Assembly (NCBI GenBank): GCA_003138855.1
Contig: PLHF01000154.1
Span: 1-34,449 of the forward strand
Direction of reading: 5' to 3'
Length of the DNA: 34,449 nt
Source of the DNA: Acidimicrobiaceae bacterium
GTDB lineage: Bacteria > Actinomycetota > Acidimicrobiia > Acidimicrobiales > RAAP-2
Shown: piece after piece, positions 8,032 to 16,323 of the stretch
How the letters are laid out: the number at the start of each line of letters is the position of its first letter
Position numbering within the stretch: position 1 is the stretch's first letter
Translations under genes and position numbers: made by a program
The notes under the pieces: generated by a model
The model's database searches: none
The model's input: the letters and a program-made list of their open reading frames with translations, nothing else
What the model was told of the DNA's origin: nothing

Positions 8032-10254
8032 TCAGACGGGCACCTGCTCGGGCTCGACCTCCGCAGTCGGCCCTCCGGGATGGTCGCCCGGAGCCGGGAC
8101 GTCCGGGTCCACCGAGATGCGGGGGAGCATCCGGTCGAGCCAGCCCGGGAACCACCAGTTGGCCTTGCCGAACAGGAACATCAGCGAGGGGACGATGGCC
8201 ATGCGGATCACCACGGCGTCCATCAGGATGCCGGCGGCCAGCCCGAGCCCGAACTCCTTGATGACCCGCTGACCGCCCAGGATGAACGACCCGAACACCA
8301 GGATCATGATCAGGGCTGCCGCGGTGATCGTCTTGCCGGTGGCCCCCAGCCCCTTGCGGACGGCCGTGCGGTTGTCACCGGACTTGAGCCACTCCTCCTG
8401 GATGCGGGTGACCAAGAAGACCTCGTAGTCCATGGACAGCCCGAACAGGATGGCGAACAGCATCACCGGGAGGAAGGCCTCGATGGGCCCGGGGCCGCCT
8501 ACCTGGAAGACCGACCCCAGCCAGCCCCACTGGAACACCGCCACCAGGACCCCGAACGCGGCGCCTATGGAGAGCAGGTTCATGACGGCGGCGGTCAACG
8601 GGATGACGATGCTGCGGAACACGCCGGCCAGCAGCAGGAAGGAGAGCGCCACCACCAGTCCGATGAACAGGGGCAGCTTGGAGGTCAGCACCCGGGCGAA
8701 GTCGACGAAGATGGCCGTGTTCCCGCCGACGTAGACGGTCAGGCCGGAGCCGTCGACGGTGGCGGGGATCGTCTGTTGGCGAAGATGGTCGATGAGGTCG
8801 GTGGTGGCGGCGTCCTGCGGGGCCGACGCCGGGTACACCGTGATCAGCGAGACCTGTTTGCCGTCCTTGGCCGGCAGGACCACCGGCCGGCTGACGTGGG
8901 TGACATCGGGCTGCTTGGCGACCTGGTCGGCCAACTGGTCGAGCGCCTGGGTGTCGGCCTGGCCGGAGTTGACGGTCACCAGCAGCAGCGGACCGTTGAA
9001 GCCGGGCCCGAACCCGGAGGCCAGCAGGTCGAACGCCTGGCGGGTGGTGGTGCCCACCGGGTCGTTGCCCTGGTCGGAGGAGCCGAGCCGAAGGGAGAAG
9101 AAGGGGAGGGCGACCAGGACGATGACGACGAGGGCCACCACGGCCGGAAGGACCGGGCGCTCCTGGACGAACACGGCCCACTTCGGCCAGAAGCCCTTGG
9201 CGGCTGCGCCCACCACCCGGGGGCCGTTGGCGGCCAGGTCCTTCTTCTGGCGCCGGGACAGCACCCGCGGCCCGATGAAACTGAGGAAGGCGGGCAGCAG
9301 GGTCAGGGCCGCGATCATGGTGAACGACACGCCGATGGCCGCGGAGACGGCCAGGCCGTAGAGGAAGGAGACCCCGAGGGCGAACATGCCGAGCAGGGCG
9401 ATGCACACGATGATGCCGGCGAAGAGCACGGCTCTCCCCGACGTGTTGACCGCGTTGGCGATCGACGACTCCATGTCCTCTCCGGCGATGAGGCCCTGCC
9501 GGTGCCGGGTCACGATGAACAGGGCGTAGTCCACGCCCACGCCGAGCCCGATCAGCAAGACCAGCTGGGTGGAGAATTCGGGCATCTTCAACAGGTGGCT
9601 GAGGAGCCCGATGAGGCCGATCGCCGTCCCGAGGGAGGCCAAGGCGGACAGCAGGGGGAGGGCCATGGCGAAGATGGAGCCGAAGACCAGCAACAGGACG
9701 ATCCCGGCCAGGATGATCCCGAGCAGCGAGCCGCCGAACGACTGGCGGTCGGCCGACTCGGCCACCTGGCCCGCCACCGCGACCTGCAGGTCGGGGCCCC
9801 GTGCCGTCTGCGCAGCGGCCACGAAACGCTGGGCCGACGGGATCGAGATGTTCTGCGACTGCGTGTCGAAGGTGACCGTGGCGAATGCAGTGGTGCCGTC
9901 GGAACTGATCTGGGAGGACCCGAGCGGACCGTACGGGCTGGTGATGGCGGAGACGTGGGGAACGGCGGCCACCTTGGCCAACATGGCGTCGATCGTCGCC
10001 TGTACCGCCGGGTCGGTCACTTTGGTGCCGTTGGTGGCGCGGAACACGATCTGCTCCTGGTCACCGGCCACTTTCGGGGCCGCCGCCTTCAACAGGGACA
10101 GCGCGTGGGTCGACTCGGTGTTGGGCAGCGAGAAGCTGTTCGAGTAGGCGGTGCCCACCGCCTGGGAGAGGGCAGTGGTCCCGATGAGTGCGGCCAACCA
10201 CAGCAACACCACGATCAGCCGATGACGTACGCACCAGGTCGCAAGCGCCTTCAT
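8032..10254 (-). CDS. MMPL/RND-family membrane transporter
   Basis: A 740-residue inner-membrane transporter of the MMPL branch of the RND superfamily. It has the typical two-repeat plan: one N-terminal helix (about 13-33), an extracytoplasmic domain to about 185, five helices, a second single helix near 395-420, a second outer domain, and five more helices to the end. Each half holds an Asp-Tyr pair of the proton relay, in GVDYALFIVTRHR (about D241) and SMDYEVFLVTR (about D609). Members export lipids or small hydrophobic compounds; the substrate is unknown. The start at 10254 has GAGGAG 6-7 nt upstream; an earlier in-frame start at 10338 lacks such a site. It is divergent from the phosphatase gene. 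CCGACC-N7-GGTCGG (10317-10335) in that interval could be an operator. Confidence 0.93.
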   Translation of the reverse strand: MKALATWCVRHRLIVVLLWLAALIGTTALSQAVGTAYSNSFSLPNTESTHALSLLKAAAPKVAGDQEQIVFRATNGTKVTDPAVQATIDAMLAKVAAVPHVSAITSPYGPLGSSQISSDGTTAFATVTFDTQSQNISIPSAQRFVAAAQTARGPDLQVAVAGQVAESADRQSFGGSLLGIILAGIVLLLVFGSIFAMALPLLSALASLGTAIGLIGLLSHLLKMPEFSTQLVLLIGLGVGVDYALFIVTRHRQGLIAGEDMESSIANAVNTSGRAVLFAGIIVCIALLGMFALGVSFLYGLAVSAAIGVSFTMIAALTLLPAFLSFIGPRVLSRRQKKDLAANGPRVVGAAAKGFWPKWAVFVQERPVLPAVVALVVIVLVALPFFSLRLGSSDQGNDPVGTTTRQAFDLLASGFGPGFNGPLLLVTVNSGQADTQALDQLADQVAKQPDVTHVSRPVVLPAKDGKQVSLITVYPASAPQDAATTDLIDHLRQQTIPATVDGSGLTVYVGGNTAIFVDFARVLTSKLPLFIGLVVALSFLLLAGVFRSIVIPLTAAVMNLLSIGAAFGVLVAVFQWGWLGSVFQVGGPGPIEAFLPVMLFAILFGLSMDYEVFLVTRIQEEWLKSGDNRTAVRKGLGATGKTITAAALIMILVFGSFILGGQRVIKEFGLGLAAGILMDAVVIRMAIVPSLMFLFGKANWWFPGWLDRMLPRISVDPDVPAPGDHPGGPTAEVEPEQVPV

Positions 10255-10498
10255 GACGGTGAACTCCTCACAGTTTGATCTCGGGGTGGTGGGGGGTTGC
10301 TCGGGTGTCCTGCGCACCGACCCTAGGGCGGTCGGCACGCCGGCGGAGCCGGCTGCCGGGGACAGTCTCGCCGACGCACCGCCTCCGCCGGTAGTTCATC
10401 GGCGCCTTGGTCACCCGTCCTTTAGGCCGCACTTGCCCCGTGGCGGCCCTGGCGGCGACGTGTCCGGGTCGGCGGCCCGTGTGCACCATGATGGGTGG

Positions 10499-11251
10499 GT
10501 GGAATCGACCGACCGCCTGGTCCCGTTGGAAGGGGCATTCAACTTCCGCGACCTCGGGGGGTACGTGGGCGCCGGCGGCCGGGCAACCCGGTGGGGCCGG
10601 CTGTTCCGCAGCGACACGCTGCACGAGCTGACCCCCGGCGACGTCGACGCCCTCCGGGCGATGGGCCTGGCCACCATCATCGACCTGCGGACATCCCGCG
10701 AGCTGGTGCAGACCGGCAGGGGACCCCTCGAGCCGGAGCCCATCCTCTACCGTCATCTGGCGGTGGTCCGCGAGGGCGAGGGAGATGCCGTGGTGGCACC
10801 GGCGCCACCCGGGGACGACCTTGCCGAGCGCTACCTCTGGTACCTCGACGTGGGCTGTCAGGCGTTGGTCGACGCGCTGACGCTGCTGGGCGATCCGGCC
10901 AGCTTCCCGCTCGTCTTCCACTGCGCAGCGGGTAAGGATCGCACCGGGGTCCTGGCTGCCGTGGTGCTCGAGATCCTGGGCGTGGAGCGGGAGATCATCG
11001 TGGCCGACTACGTGATCACCGCCGAGCGGATGGAGCTGATCATGGGCCGCTACCGAGCCGACCCGGCACTCGCGGCACGGCTGGCCAAGGTGCCCGCCTC
11101 GCGTTTCAGCGTGCAGGCCGACACGATGGAGCGGTTCCTCGACGCCTTGTACGGCCGGTTCGGTGGGGCGCGGGCCTGGGCTGTCTCCGCCGGGGTCCCC
11201 GAGGCGTCGCTGGACCGGATGGAAGACCTGCTGCTGACTGCGGTCGACTGA
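10499..11251 (+). CDS. protein-tyrosine phosphatase (Y_phosphatase3 type)
   Basis: A 250-residue cytoplasmic phosphatase. The signature HCAAGKDRTG supplies nucleophile Cys142 and phosphate-binding Arg148 (HCx5R). The N-terminal FNFRDLGGY and LFRSDTLHELT and the middle IIDLRTSREL are typical of the bacterial tyrosine/lipid phosphatase family that includes mycobacterial PtpB. An open frame runs upstream to 10253 but overlaps the divergent MMPL start and lacks coding character. I chose the GTG at 10499, which precedes the conserved start of the domain and has CATGAT exactly 6 nt upstream, consistent with a leaderless transcript. The substrate, phosphoprotein or phosphoinositide, cannot be told from sequence. 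Confidence 0.88.
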   Translation: MESTDRLVPLEGAFNFRDLGGYVGAGGRATRWGRLFRSDTLHELTPGDVDALRAMGLATIIDLRTSRELVQTGRGPLEPEPILYRHLAVVREGEGDAVVAPAPPGDDLAERYLWYLDVGCQALVDALTLLGDPASFPLVFHCAAGKDRTGVLAAVVLEILGVEREIIVADYVITAERMELIMGRYRADPALAARLAKVPASRFSVQADTMERFLDALYGRFGGARAWAVSAGVPEASLDRMEDLLLTAVD

Positions 11252-11289
11252 CCGCCGCGGGCAGATGCCCGTCCGGACCGGTCCCGTCC

Positions 11290-11301
11290 TACACTGCAGG
11301 T
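11290..11301 (+). promoter_or_regulatory. leaderless-type -10 box
   Basis: TACACT (11290-11295) matches TAnnnT and ends 6 nt before the GTG at 11302. Transcription would then begin at or beside the start codon. No convincing -35 was found. Confidence 0.4.
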
Positions 11302-11904
11302 GTGATCGCTTCGATCTGGGTTCCCGTGCTGGCCGGCATGGTGCTGGTGCTCGGCCTCCTGATGGCCGGGGCGGCCGTCGGCGCCTTCATGCTCTGGCGC
11401 TTCGGCCGCAGGAAGTGGCGGGCCTTCCGCTCCCACGCCGCCGTGGTGGGTGCGCTGTCCCTGTGGGAGGCCACTGCCTCGGGCCGGGCCCGACGGGCAG
11501 TTCCCGCATCGGCCCAGGACATGCGCCAGTGGGCGCCACGCCGGGTCCGCAGGGAGATGTGGCGAGCGGTGGACCAGGCCGGCGCCGCGGTCCGGACCGC
11601 CACCGACCTCGACGCTCCGACCGCCGAGCTGCCGTCCCTGTGCCGACGCCTCCATGCCGCCGCGGTGGATCTCGACAGGGTGTTGCGGATCGAGCCAGAC
11701 GGAGCGGTCCCGCCGGGGGCGTGCTCGCAGGCCATCGAGGTCATGCGCGCCGCGTCGGACGTGCAACAGGCGGCGGTGGCCTCGGCCAGCGACGCCAATG
11801 GGCAGCGCGTCCACGATCTCACCCGGGACGCCGTCCAGGAGATCCAGCTCCTCGACGCCGGCCTGGCCTCGGCCCGGGCCGCGTTGCCCCACCCTCCTCG
11901 CTGA
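11302..11904 (+). CDS. uncharacterised single-helix membrane protein
   Basis: A 200-residue protein not recognised as a named family. One N-terminal membrane helix (about 5-33) is followed by basic residues (RFGRRKWRAFRSH), so the rest should face the cytoplasm. This soluble part is helical, rich in Ala, Arg and Asp, with Leu/Ala heptad-like spacing from about 105 to 195. The GTG start at 11302 is preceded by TACACT (11290-11295) with a 6-nt gap, fitting leaderless transcription. It begins 50 bp after the phosphatase and converges on gabT, whose stop codon lies in the same hairpin. Confidence 0.7.
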   Translation: MIASIWVPVLAGMVLVLGLLMAGAAVGAFMLWRFGRRKWRAFRSHAAVVGALSLWEATASGRARRAVPASAQDMRQWAPRRVRREMWRAVDQAGAAVRTATDLDAPTAELPSLCRRLHAAAVDLDRVLRIEPDGAVPPGACSQAIEVMRAASDVQQAAVASASDANGQRVHDLTRDAVQEIQLLDAGLASARAALPHPPR

Positions 11905-11934
11905 ACCGGTCCGCTGCCGCTCCGGCCGGTTCAG
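11901..11934. terminator. bidirectional hairpin containing both stop codons
   Basis: CTGAACCGG (11901-11909) and CCGGTTCAG (11926-11934) form a perfect 9-bp stem with a 16-nt loop. The TGA of the + strand gene (11902-11904) and the TGA of gabT (minus strand, 11931-11933) lie in opposite arms. Confidence 0.55.
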
Positions 11935-13280
11935 GACGCGGGAGCCGAGAGCACCTCGCCGATGGCCCCGGCCAGGACGTCGAGACCGTCGGCCAACAAC
12001 TCCTCTTCGATGACCAGTGGCGGGAGCAGCCGGATGACGTTTCCGTAGCTTCCGCAGGAGAGGACGACCACGCCGGCCCGGTGGCAGGCCTGGACGATGC
12101 GCTTGGCGGCCTCGGCATCGGGCTCCATGGTCCCCGGCCGGACCAGCTCCAGGGCGATCATCGCCCCGCGTCCCCGGATGTCGCCGATGCACGGATACGA
12201 GGCCTGCAGGGGGCCGAGCCGGGCGACGACGGTGTCCCCGATGTCACGCGCGGCCACGGCCAGGTCCTCGTTCCTCATGGTGTCGATGGCGGCCAGCGCC
12301 GCGGCGCATGCGGCCGGGTTTCCCCCGTAGGTACCGCCGAGGCCCCCGGAGTGCACGACGTCCACCAGGTCGGCGCGACCGGTCACCGCGGCCAGGGGCA
12401 TGCCTCCGGCCATGGCCTTCGCCGTGGTCAGGAGATCAGGGACGATCCCCTCGAACTCGCAGGCGAACCAGTCTCCGGTCCGGCAGAACCCGGTCTGGAT
12501 CTCGTCGGCTGCCAGCAGGACGCCACGATCGTGGCACCAGGCGGCAATGGCGGGGAGGAACCCGGGAGCGGGAACGATGAAGCCGCCCTCGCCCTGGATC
12601 GGCTCGATGAGCACGCAGGCCACGTTGTCCGCGCCGACCTGGCGCTCGATCTGCTCGGTTGCCCTCGCCGCGGCCTGCTCTCCGGTCATTCCGTCGGGGT
12701 CCCGGAAGGGGTACGACATGGGGACCCGGTAGACCTCGGGGGCGAAGGGGCCGAACTTCTCCCGGTAGGGCATGTTCTTGGCCGTGAGAGCCATGGTCAG
12801 ATTGGTGCGGCCGTGGTAGGCGTGGTCGAACACCACCACCGCTTGACGGCCGGTCACGTGGCGGGCGATCTTGACCGCGTTCTCCACTGCCTCGGCACCG
12901 GAGTTGAACAGCGCGCTGCGTTTGGGCTGGTCGCCTGGGGCCAGCGCGTTGAGCGCCTCGCACACCGCCACGTAGAGCTCGTAGGGGCTGATCATGAAGC
13001 AGGTGTGGGCGAATCTGGCGATCTGTGCCTGCACCGCGTCGACGACGGCAGGGGCGGCATGCCCCACGCTGGTCACGGCGATTCCGGCACCGAGATCGAT
13101 CAGCGAGTTGCCGTCGACGTCGACCAGGATGGCCCCGGACGCCTCCCGTACGTAGACCGGGAAGACGGAGCTCACCCCCGGAGCGACTGCGGCCGAACGG
13201 CGACGTTCGAGGTCCTTCGAGTTGGGACCCGGGAGCTCGGTGACCAGGTTGCGTTGCTGCTTGATCGGTGAGGTTTCCAC
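11931..13280 (-). CDS. gabT: 4-aminobutyrate aminotransferase (class III, PLP)
   Basis: A 449-residue cytoplasmic class III aminotransferase of the GabT type, moving the amino group of 4-aminobutyrate or a related omega-amine to 2-oxoglutarate. Visible landmarks are NSGAEAVENAVKIAR for the cofactor phosphate, the aromatic ring stack FDHAYHGRT, the EPIQGEGGF loop, Asp259 in ADEIQTGFCRTG and the Schiff-base lysine Lys288 in TTAKAMAGGMPLAA. The length is normal. The start is a GTG at 13280 with TACTCT 7 nt upstream, a leaderless arrangement. The gene is divergent from the mannosyltransferase; nothing nearby encodes a succinate-semialdehyde dehydrogenase adjacent to it. The aldehyde dehydrogenase at 6424-7869 is not clearly linked. 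Confidence 0.93.
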   Translation of the reverse strand: METSPIKQQRNLVTELPGPNSKDLERRRSAAVAPGVSSVFPVYVREASGAILVDVDGNSLIDLGAGIAVTSVGHAAPAVVDAVQAQIARFAHTCFMISPYELYVAVCEALNALAPGDQPKRSALFNSGAEAVENAVKIARHVTGRQAVVVFDHAYHGRTNLTMALTAKNMPYREKFGPFAPEVYRVPMSYPFRDPDGMTGEQAAARATEQIERQVGADNVACVLIEPIQGEGGFIVPAPGFLPAIAAWCHDRGVLLAADEIQTGFCRTGDWFACEFEGIVPDLLTTAKAMAGGMPLAAVTGRADLVDVVHSGGLGGTYGGNPAACAAALAAIDTMRNEDLAVAARDIGDTVVARLGPLQASYPCIGDIRGRGAMIALELVRPGTMEPDAEAAKRIVQACHRAGVVVLSCGSYGNVIRLLPPLVIEEELLADGLDVLAGAIGEVLSAPAS

Positions 13281-13287
13281 CCCTGGG

Positions 13288-13293
13288 AGAGTA
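13288..13293 (-). promoter_or_regulatory. -10 box of gabT, leaderless type
   Basis: On the minus strand TACTCT (13293-13288) ends 7 nt before the GTG at 13280. Between it and the divergent start lies a nested inverted repeat: outer arms CCGGTCC (13307-13313) and GGACCGG (13343-13349), inner arms CGGCCCCC and GGGGGCCG around one base (13318-13334). Confidence 0.4.
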
Positions 13294-13384
13294 GTGGACT
13301 TATCGGCCGGTCCTCCCCGGCCCCCCGGGGGCCGAGGCCCGTGGACCGGGTACCTCCGGCGTAGGTGCAGTAGTGTTCCCGGCC

Positions 13385-14614
13385 GTGTCGGAAGCCGTTG
13401 CCCACCGACGGCGAACCGCCAGCTCCGAGTGGATTTCCGCGCTGGCGGCGAGGTGGAGACGGCCGTTCCTGATCGCCCTCGGGGTCACCGTCGGGCTCCG
13501 AGTGGTCAGCGAGCTGGTCGCTCTGGTCAGCGCCTACGGCGTTGCCTTCCCCCACGTCGTCGCCCACGACCCCCACACGCTGATCGAGGTCTGGAACCAG
13601 TGGGACACCGGGTTCTACCTGTCGATCGCCGCTCACGGGTATCCGGCCGCCCGACTGACCGGGGCCCATGCGGCCGGGAACCCCCTGTTCATCGCCTTCG
13701 GGCCGCTGTACCCGACCGCGATCCGTCTGGTGCATAGGGTGACCGGCACCGGGCTCCTCCTCGCCGGGCAGCTGGTCAGTGCCCTGTCGATGGTGGTGGC
13801 GGTGGCCGGCCTCGTCCACCTGGCGGAGAAGGACGAGGGACACAGCCGGTCCGGGACCACCGCCATGCTGCTCGTCGCCTTTCCCACCGCCTTCTTCCTA
13901 CTCGCCGACTATCCGGATTCGATGGCACTGGCCCTCGCCGTGTGGGCGTTCATCGCCGTCCGAAACCGATACTGGGTGCTCGCCGGACTGGCCGCCGCCG
14001 GTCTGTTCCTCACCAAGTACTACCTGGCCATCGTCGTGGTGGCTTTGCTGGTCGAGGTCTGGGAGGCCCGGTCGCCCGGCGACCACCGGGCCCGGTCACG
14101 ACGGGAGCCCCTGCTCGCCGCGGTGGCCGTGGTGGTACCGACGCTCGCCGCCGGCGTCGGCTGGATGGTGTTCTGCGCCCGCCGCTACGGCGACGCGCTG
14201 GCGTTCGTCCACATCCAGTCGCGGTGGGGCCGCCACTTCGCGTTTCCCTGGACCCTGGTCTGGAGGACAGGCGGCGACCTAATCCATCTCCGCTTCCTCG
14301 ACACCTCGACGGCGAGCGTGATGGAACTGTTCGACTCGGTGACCGTCGTGCTCCTGATCGGTGTGGCGGTCTACTCGTACCTGCGCATCCGGCGGTCCTA
14401 CGGGGTGATGCTGGGCCTGGCAGCCTGCGCCTTCACCTTCCAGACCATTCTCTACAGCGAGACCCGCGAGGTGCTGGCGCTCTTCCCGTTCTTCATCGGC
14501 GGTGCACGCTGGGTCGACGGGCACCCCTGGAGGGAGCGGGCGGTGCTGGCCTGCTTCCTCCCGGCCTCCTACTTCCTGATCTCCCGCTTCGTGACCAACC
14601 ACTTCGCCGGTTAG
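13385..14614 (+). CDS. PIG-V / Gpi18-like polytopic mannosyltransferase
   Basis: A 409-residue membrane glycosyltransferase with about ten hydrophobic helices. It resembles PIG-V-type (GT76-like) mannosyltransferases that use polyprenyl-phosphate sugars on the outer face. Signature parts are WNQWDTGFYLSIAAHGYP, with the acidic residue after the first helix, and FGPLYPTAIRL. Further landmarks are the SETREVLALFPFF stretch near the end and a positively charged cytoplasmic start. I chose the GTG at 13385 because TAGTGT lies 8 nt upstream; a GTG at 13373 is in frame and possible. The acceptor is unknown. It may act on envelope glycans or glycolipids, like the ArnT and GT2 proteins farther right. 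Confidence 0.8.
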   Translation: MSEAVAHRRRTASSEWISALAARWRRPFLIALGVTVGLRVVSELVALVSAYGVAFPHVVAHDPHTLIEVWNQWDTGFYLSIAAHGYPAARLTGAHAAGNPLFIAFGPLYPTAIRLVHRVTGTGLLLAGQLVSALSMVVAVAGLVHLAEKDEGHSRSGTTAMLLVAFPTAFFLLADYPDSMALALAVWAFIAVRNRYWVLAGLAAAGLFLTKYYLAIVVVALLVEVWEARSPGDHRARSRREPLLAAVAVVVPTLAAGVGWMVFCARRYGDALAFVHIQSRWGRHFAFPWTLVWRTGGDLIHLRFLDTSTASVMELFDSVTVVLLIGVAVYSYLRIRRSYGVMLGLAACAFTFQTILYSETREVLALFPFFIGGARWVDGHPWRERAVLACFLPASYFLISRFVTNHFAG

Positions 14615-14633
14615 GGCCCGCCGGTCAGGACGT

Positions 14634-14760
14634 TCAGGGGGTCCGGATGACGATCACCCCGAGCATCGCCCCGTGGGGATCGGCGAGCACGGCCATGCTC
14701 GATGTCCATGGGCGGCACGGTCACGGTGCCCCCAGCCCGGCACGGACGCGGCCCGCCGTG
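14634..14760 (-). pseudogene. remnant of a VOC (glyoxalase/bleomycin-resistance) family gene
   Basis: On the minus strand one frame reads GGTVTVPPMDIE and a shifted frame continues with MAVLADPHGAMLGVIV before a TGA at 14636-14634. Joined, these two pieces reproduce the C-terminal end of VOC-family proteins (a G-x-V-x-x-P-x-D strand, then the V-L-A-D-P-x-G-A turn and last strand). The frame change falls near 14696-14700. The rest of the gene is missing, lost before the acyl-CoA dehydrogenase stop at 14772. Confidence 0.5.
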
Positions 14761-14771
14761 CCGGGGAGGAC

Positions 14772-16040
14772 TCAGTTGCCGAAATTCCAGCTCTCGCCGT
14801 CCTCGTAGCGGTGGAGGATGTTCTTGGCAATGAGGATCTTGTGCACCTCGTCGGGCCCGTCTGCCAGCCGCAGCACCCGGGCGGTCAGGTACATCTGGGA
14901 CAGCGGCAGGTCGTTGCTCACCCCTGCACCGCCCCACACCTGGATGGCCCGGTCGACCACCCGGTGGTAGGCGGCGGGCACGAAGACCTTGATGGCCGAG
15001 ATGGCCGTGCGGGCATCCGGGTCGCCGTTGGCCACCTTCTCTGCGGCGTTGATGGTCATCAGCCGGGCCGACTGCACATCCATGTAGCTCTCGGCGATGA
15101 ACCCCTGGACGAACTGCTTGTCCTTGAGCAGGCCACCGTGCACCTGGCGGGTGAGGGTCCGCTCCACCATAAGGTCGAAGGCCCGCCACATCTGGCCGAC
15201 CGAGTTCATGCAGTGGTAGACCCGCCCCGCACCGAGGCGGTCCTGGGCGGCCTGGTGGCCCTGCCCGACCTGGCCGAGGGTGTTCTCGATGGGGACGCGG
15301 ACGTTCTCGTACTTGATCTCGCAGTGATCGGAGGTCGAGTGGCCGAAGATGCCGATGCCCCGGATGATGTTGACTCCGGCGGCGTCGGTCGGCACGATGA
15401 TCTGGGTCATCTGGCCCGGCTTGCCCAACTCGCCGGTGGGGTCGTTGGCCCTGCACATGACGATGAAGAAGTTGGCGTCGATGCCGTTGGAGGTGAACCA
15501 CTTGTGCCCGTTGATCACCCAGTGTTCACCGTCCCGGACCGCCTCGGTCTCGATGGAGCGCGGGTCGGACCCGGCATGGTCCGGCTCCGTCATGGAGAAC
15601 CCCGACTCCATCTCTCCCTCGATGAGGGGGATCAGCCATTTGCGCTTCTGCTCCTCGGTGCCGTACTTGACCAGGATGCTGGCGTTCCCCGAGTTGGGCG
15701 CGGCGATGCCGAACAGGGTGGAAGCGCCCACCGCGTAGGCGAGGATCTCGTACATGTAGGCCAGGGACAGGAAGTCGAGGCCCATGCCGCCGTACTCCTT
15801 CGGCAGATGGGGCGCCCACAGCCCTGCCTGGTTGACCTTGACCTTGATCTCCTCGCGCAGCTCGATGCTCTGGCGCCGGCTGTGCTCACGCTCGTCCTCG
15901 GTGAGCCCCCCCTCCCGGCGCGACCGCCACAGCGTCTCCTCGTTGGGGAGGATCTCGGCGTTGATGAAGTCGGCCGTGCGGCGACGGATGTCGTTGATCT
16001 CGGGATCCAGGGCGGGTATCGGCGTCACGTTGATCGCCAC
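14772..16040 (-). CDS. acyl-CoA dehydrogenase, ACAD10/11-like
   Basis: A 422-residue flavoprotein of the acyl-CoA dehydrogenase superfamily, cytoplasmic, passing electrons to ETF. Landmarks are the all-helical start with ADFINAEILPNE, LPKEYGGMGLDFL, FSMTEPDHAGSDP, the FAD-binding HKWFTSNG, and the C-terminal QVWGGAGVSNDLPL followed by RLADGPDEVHK. The last motif carries Asp where MCAD-type enzymes have the catalytic Glu (YEGT). This is the pattern of the ACAD10/11-like branch, which in animals handles 4-hydroxyacyl-CoA. The GTG at 16040 is taken as start because AAGGAG lies 6 nt upstream; an ATG at 16076 lacks such a site. Following it is a decayed VOC gene. Confidence 0.9.
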   Translation of the reverse strand: MAINVTPIPALDPEINDIRRRTADFINAEILPNEETLWRSRREGGLTEDEREHSRRQSIELREEIKVKVNQAGLWAPHLPKEYGGMGLDFLSLAYMYEILAYAVGASTLFGIAAPNSGNASILVKYGTEEQKRKWLIPLIEGEMESGFSMTEPDHAGSDPRSIETEAVRDGEHWVINGHKWFTSNGIDANFFIVMCRANDPTGELGKPGQMTQIIVPTDAAGVNIIRGIGIFGHSTSDHCEIKYENVRVPIENTLGQVGQGHQAAQDRLGAGRVYHCMNSVGQMWRAFDLMVERTLTRQVHGGLLKDKQFVQGFIAESYMDVQSARLMTINAAEKVANGDPDARTAISAIKVFVPAAYHRVVDRAIQVWGGAGVSNDLPLSQMYLTARVLRLADGPDEVHKILIAKNILHRYEDGESWNFGN

Positions 16041-16323
16041 AGTGATCTCCTTTTCGGGCGTCCGGGTTGTCGACACCCATCATGGCCCAGCGGGGATGTT
16101 CGCAGCCCATCGAGCGGTGCCGGGCGCGTCGGCCCTGCTCGGACCGGCTGCCCCGTCGTCGACGGGCCGCCGTCGTTCATGCCGGCACGGGCTCGGTCGG
16201 TTCGTCGACCTCCGAGGCGCCGATGCGACAGCGGGCCGCCGCCTGGCCGAGGAGCACCACGGCATCCGGCGGTTCGGTGGCAGCCCGTCCGTATGAGGGT
16301 CGGGTCGCGCCGCGGTCGTCCCG

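Noticed and set aside
6130-10278. Open frame of about 1,380 codons on the + strand
   Set aside because: Antisense to the esterase, aldehyde dehydrogenase and MMPL genes; its Gly/Arg/Asp/His-rich product is the mirror of GC-rich codons and matches no family.
10317-10335. CCGACC-N7-GGTCGG inverted repeat upstream of the MMPL gene as a TetR operator
   Set aside because: Short arms and no TetR-type gene nearby; noted only as a possibility in the MMPL entry.
11265-13271. Open frame of 668 codons antisense to gabT
   Set aside because: Same GC-driven mirror effect; gabT has all its catalytic motifs on the other strand.
16041-16323. Minus-strand frame after the ArnT-like stop ending GASEVDEPTEPVPA
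   Set aside because: Looks protein-like, but it has no start codon with a ribosome site and no recognisable family. It may be chance in GC-rich DNA or a lost gene end.
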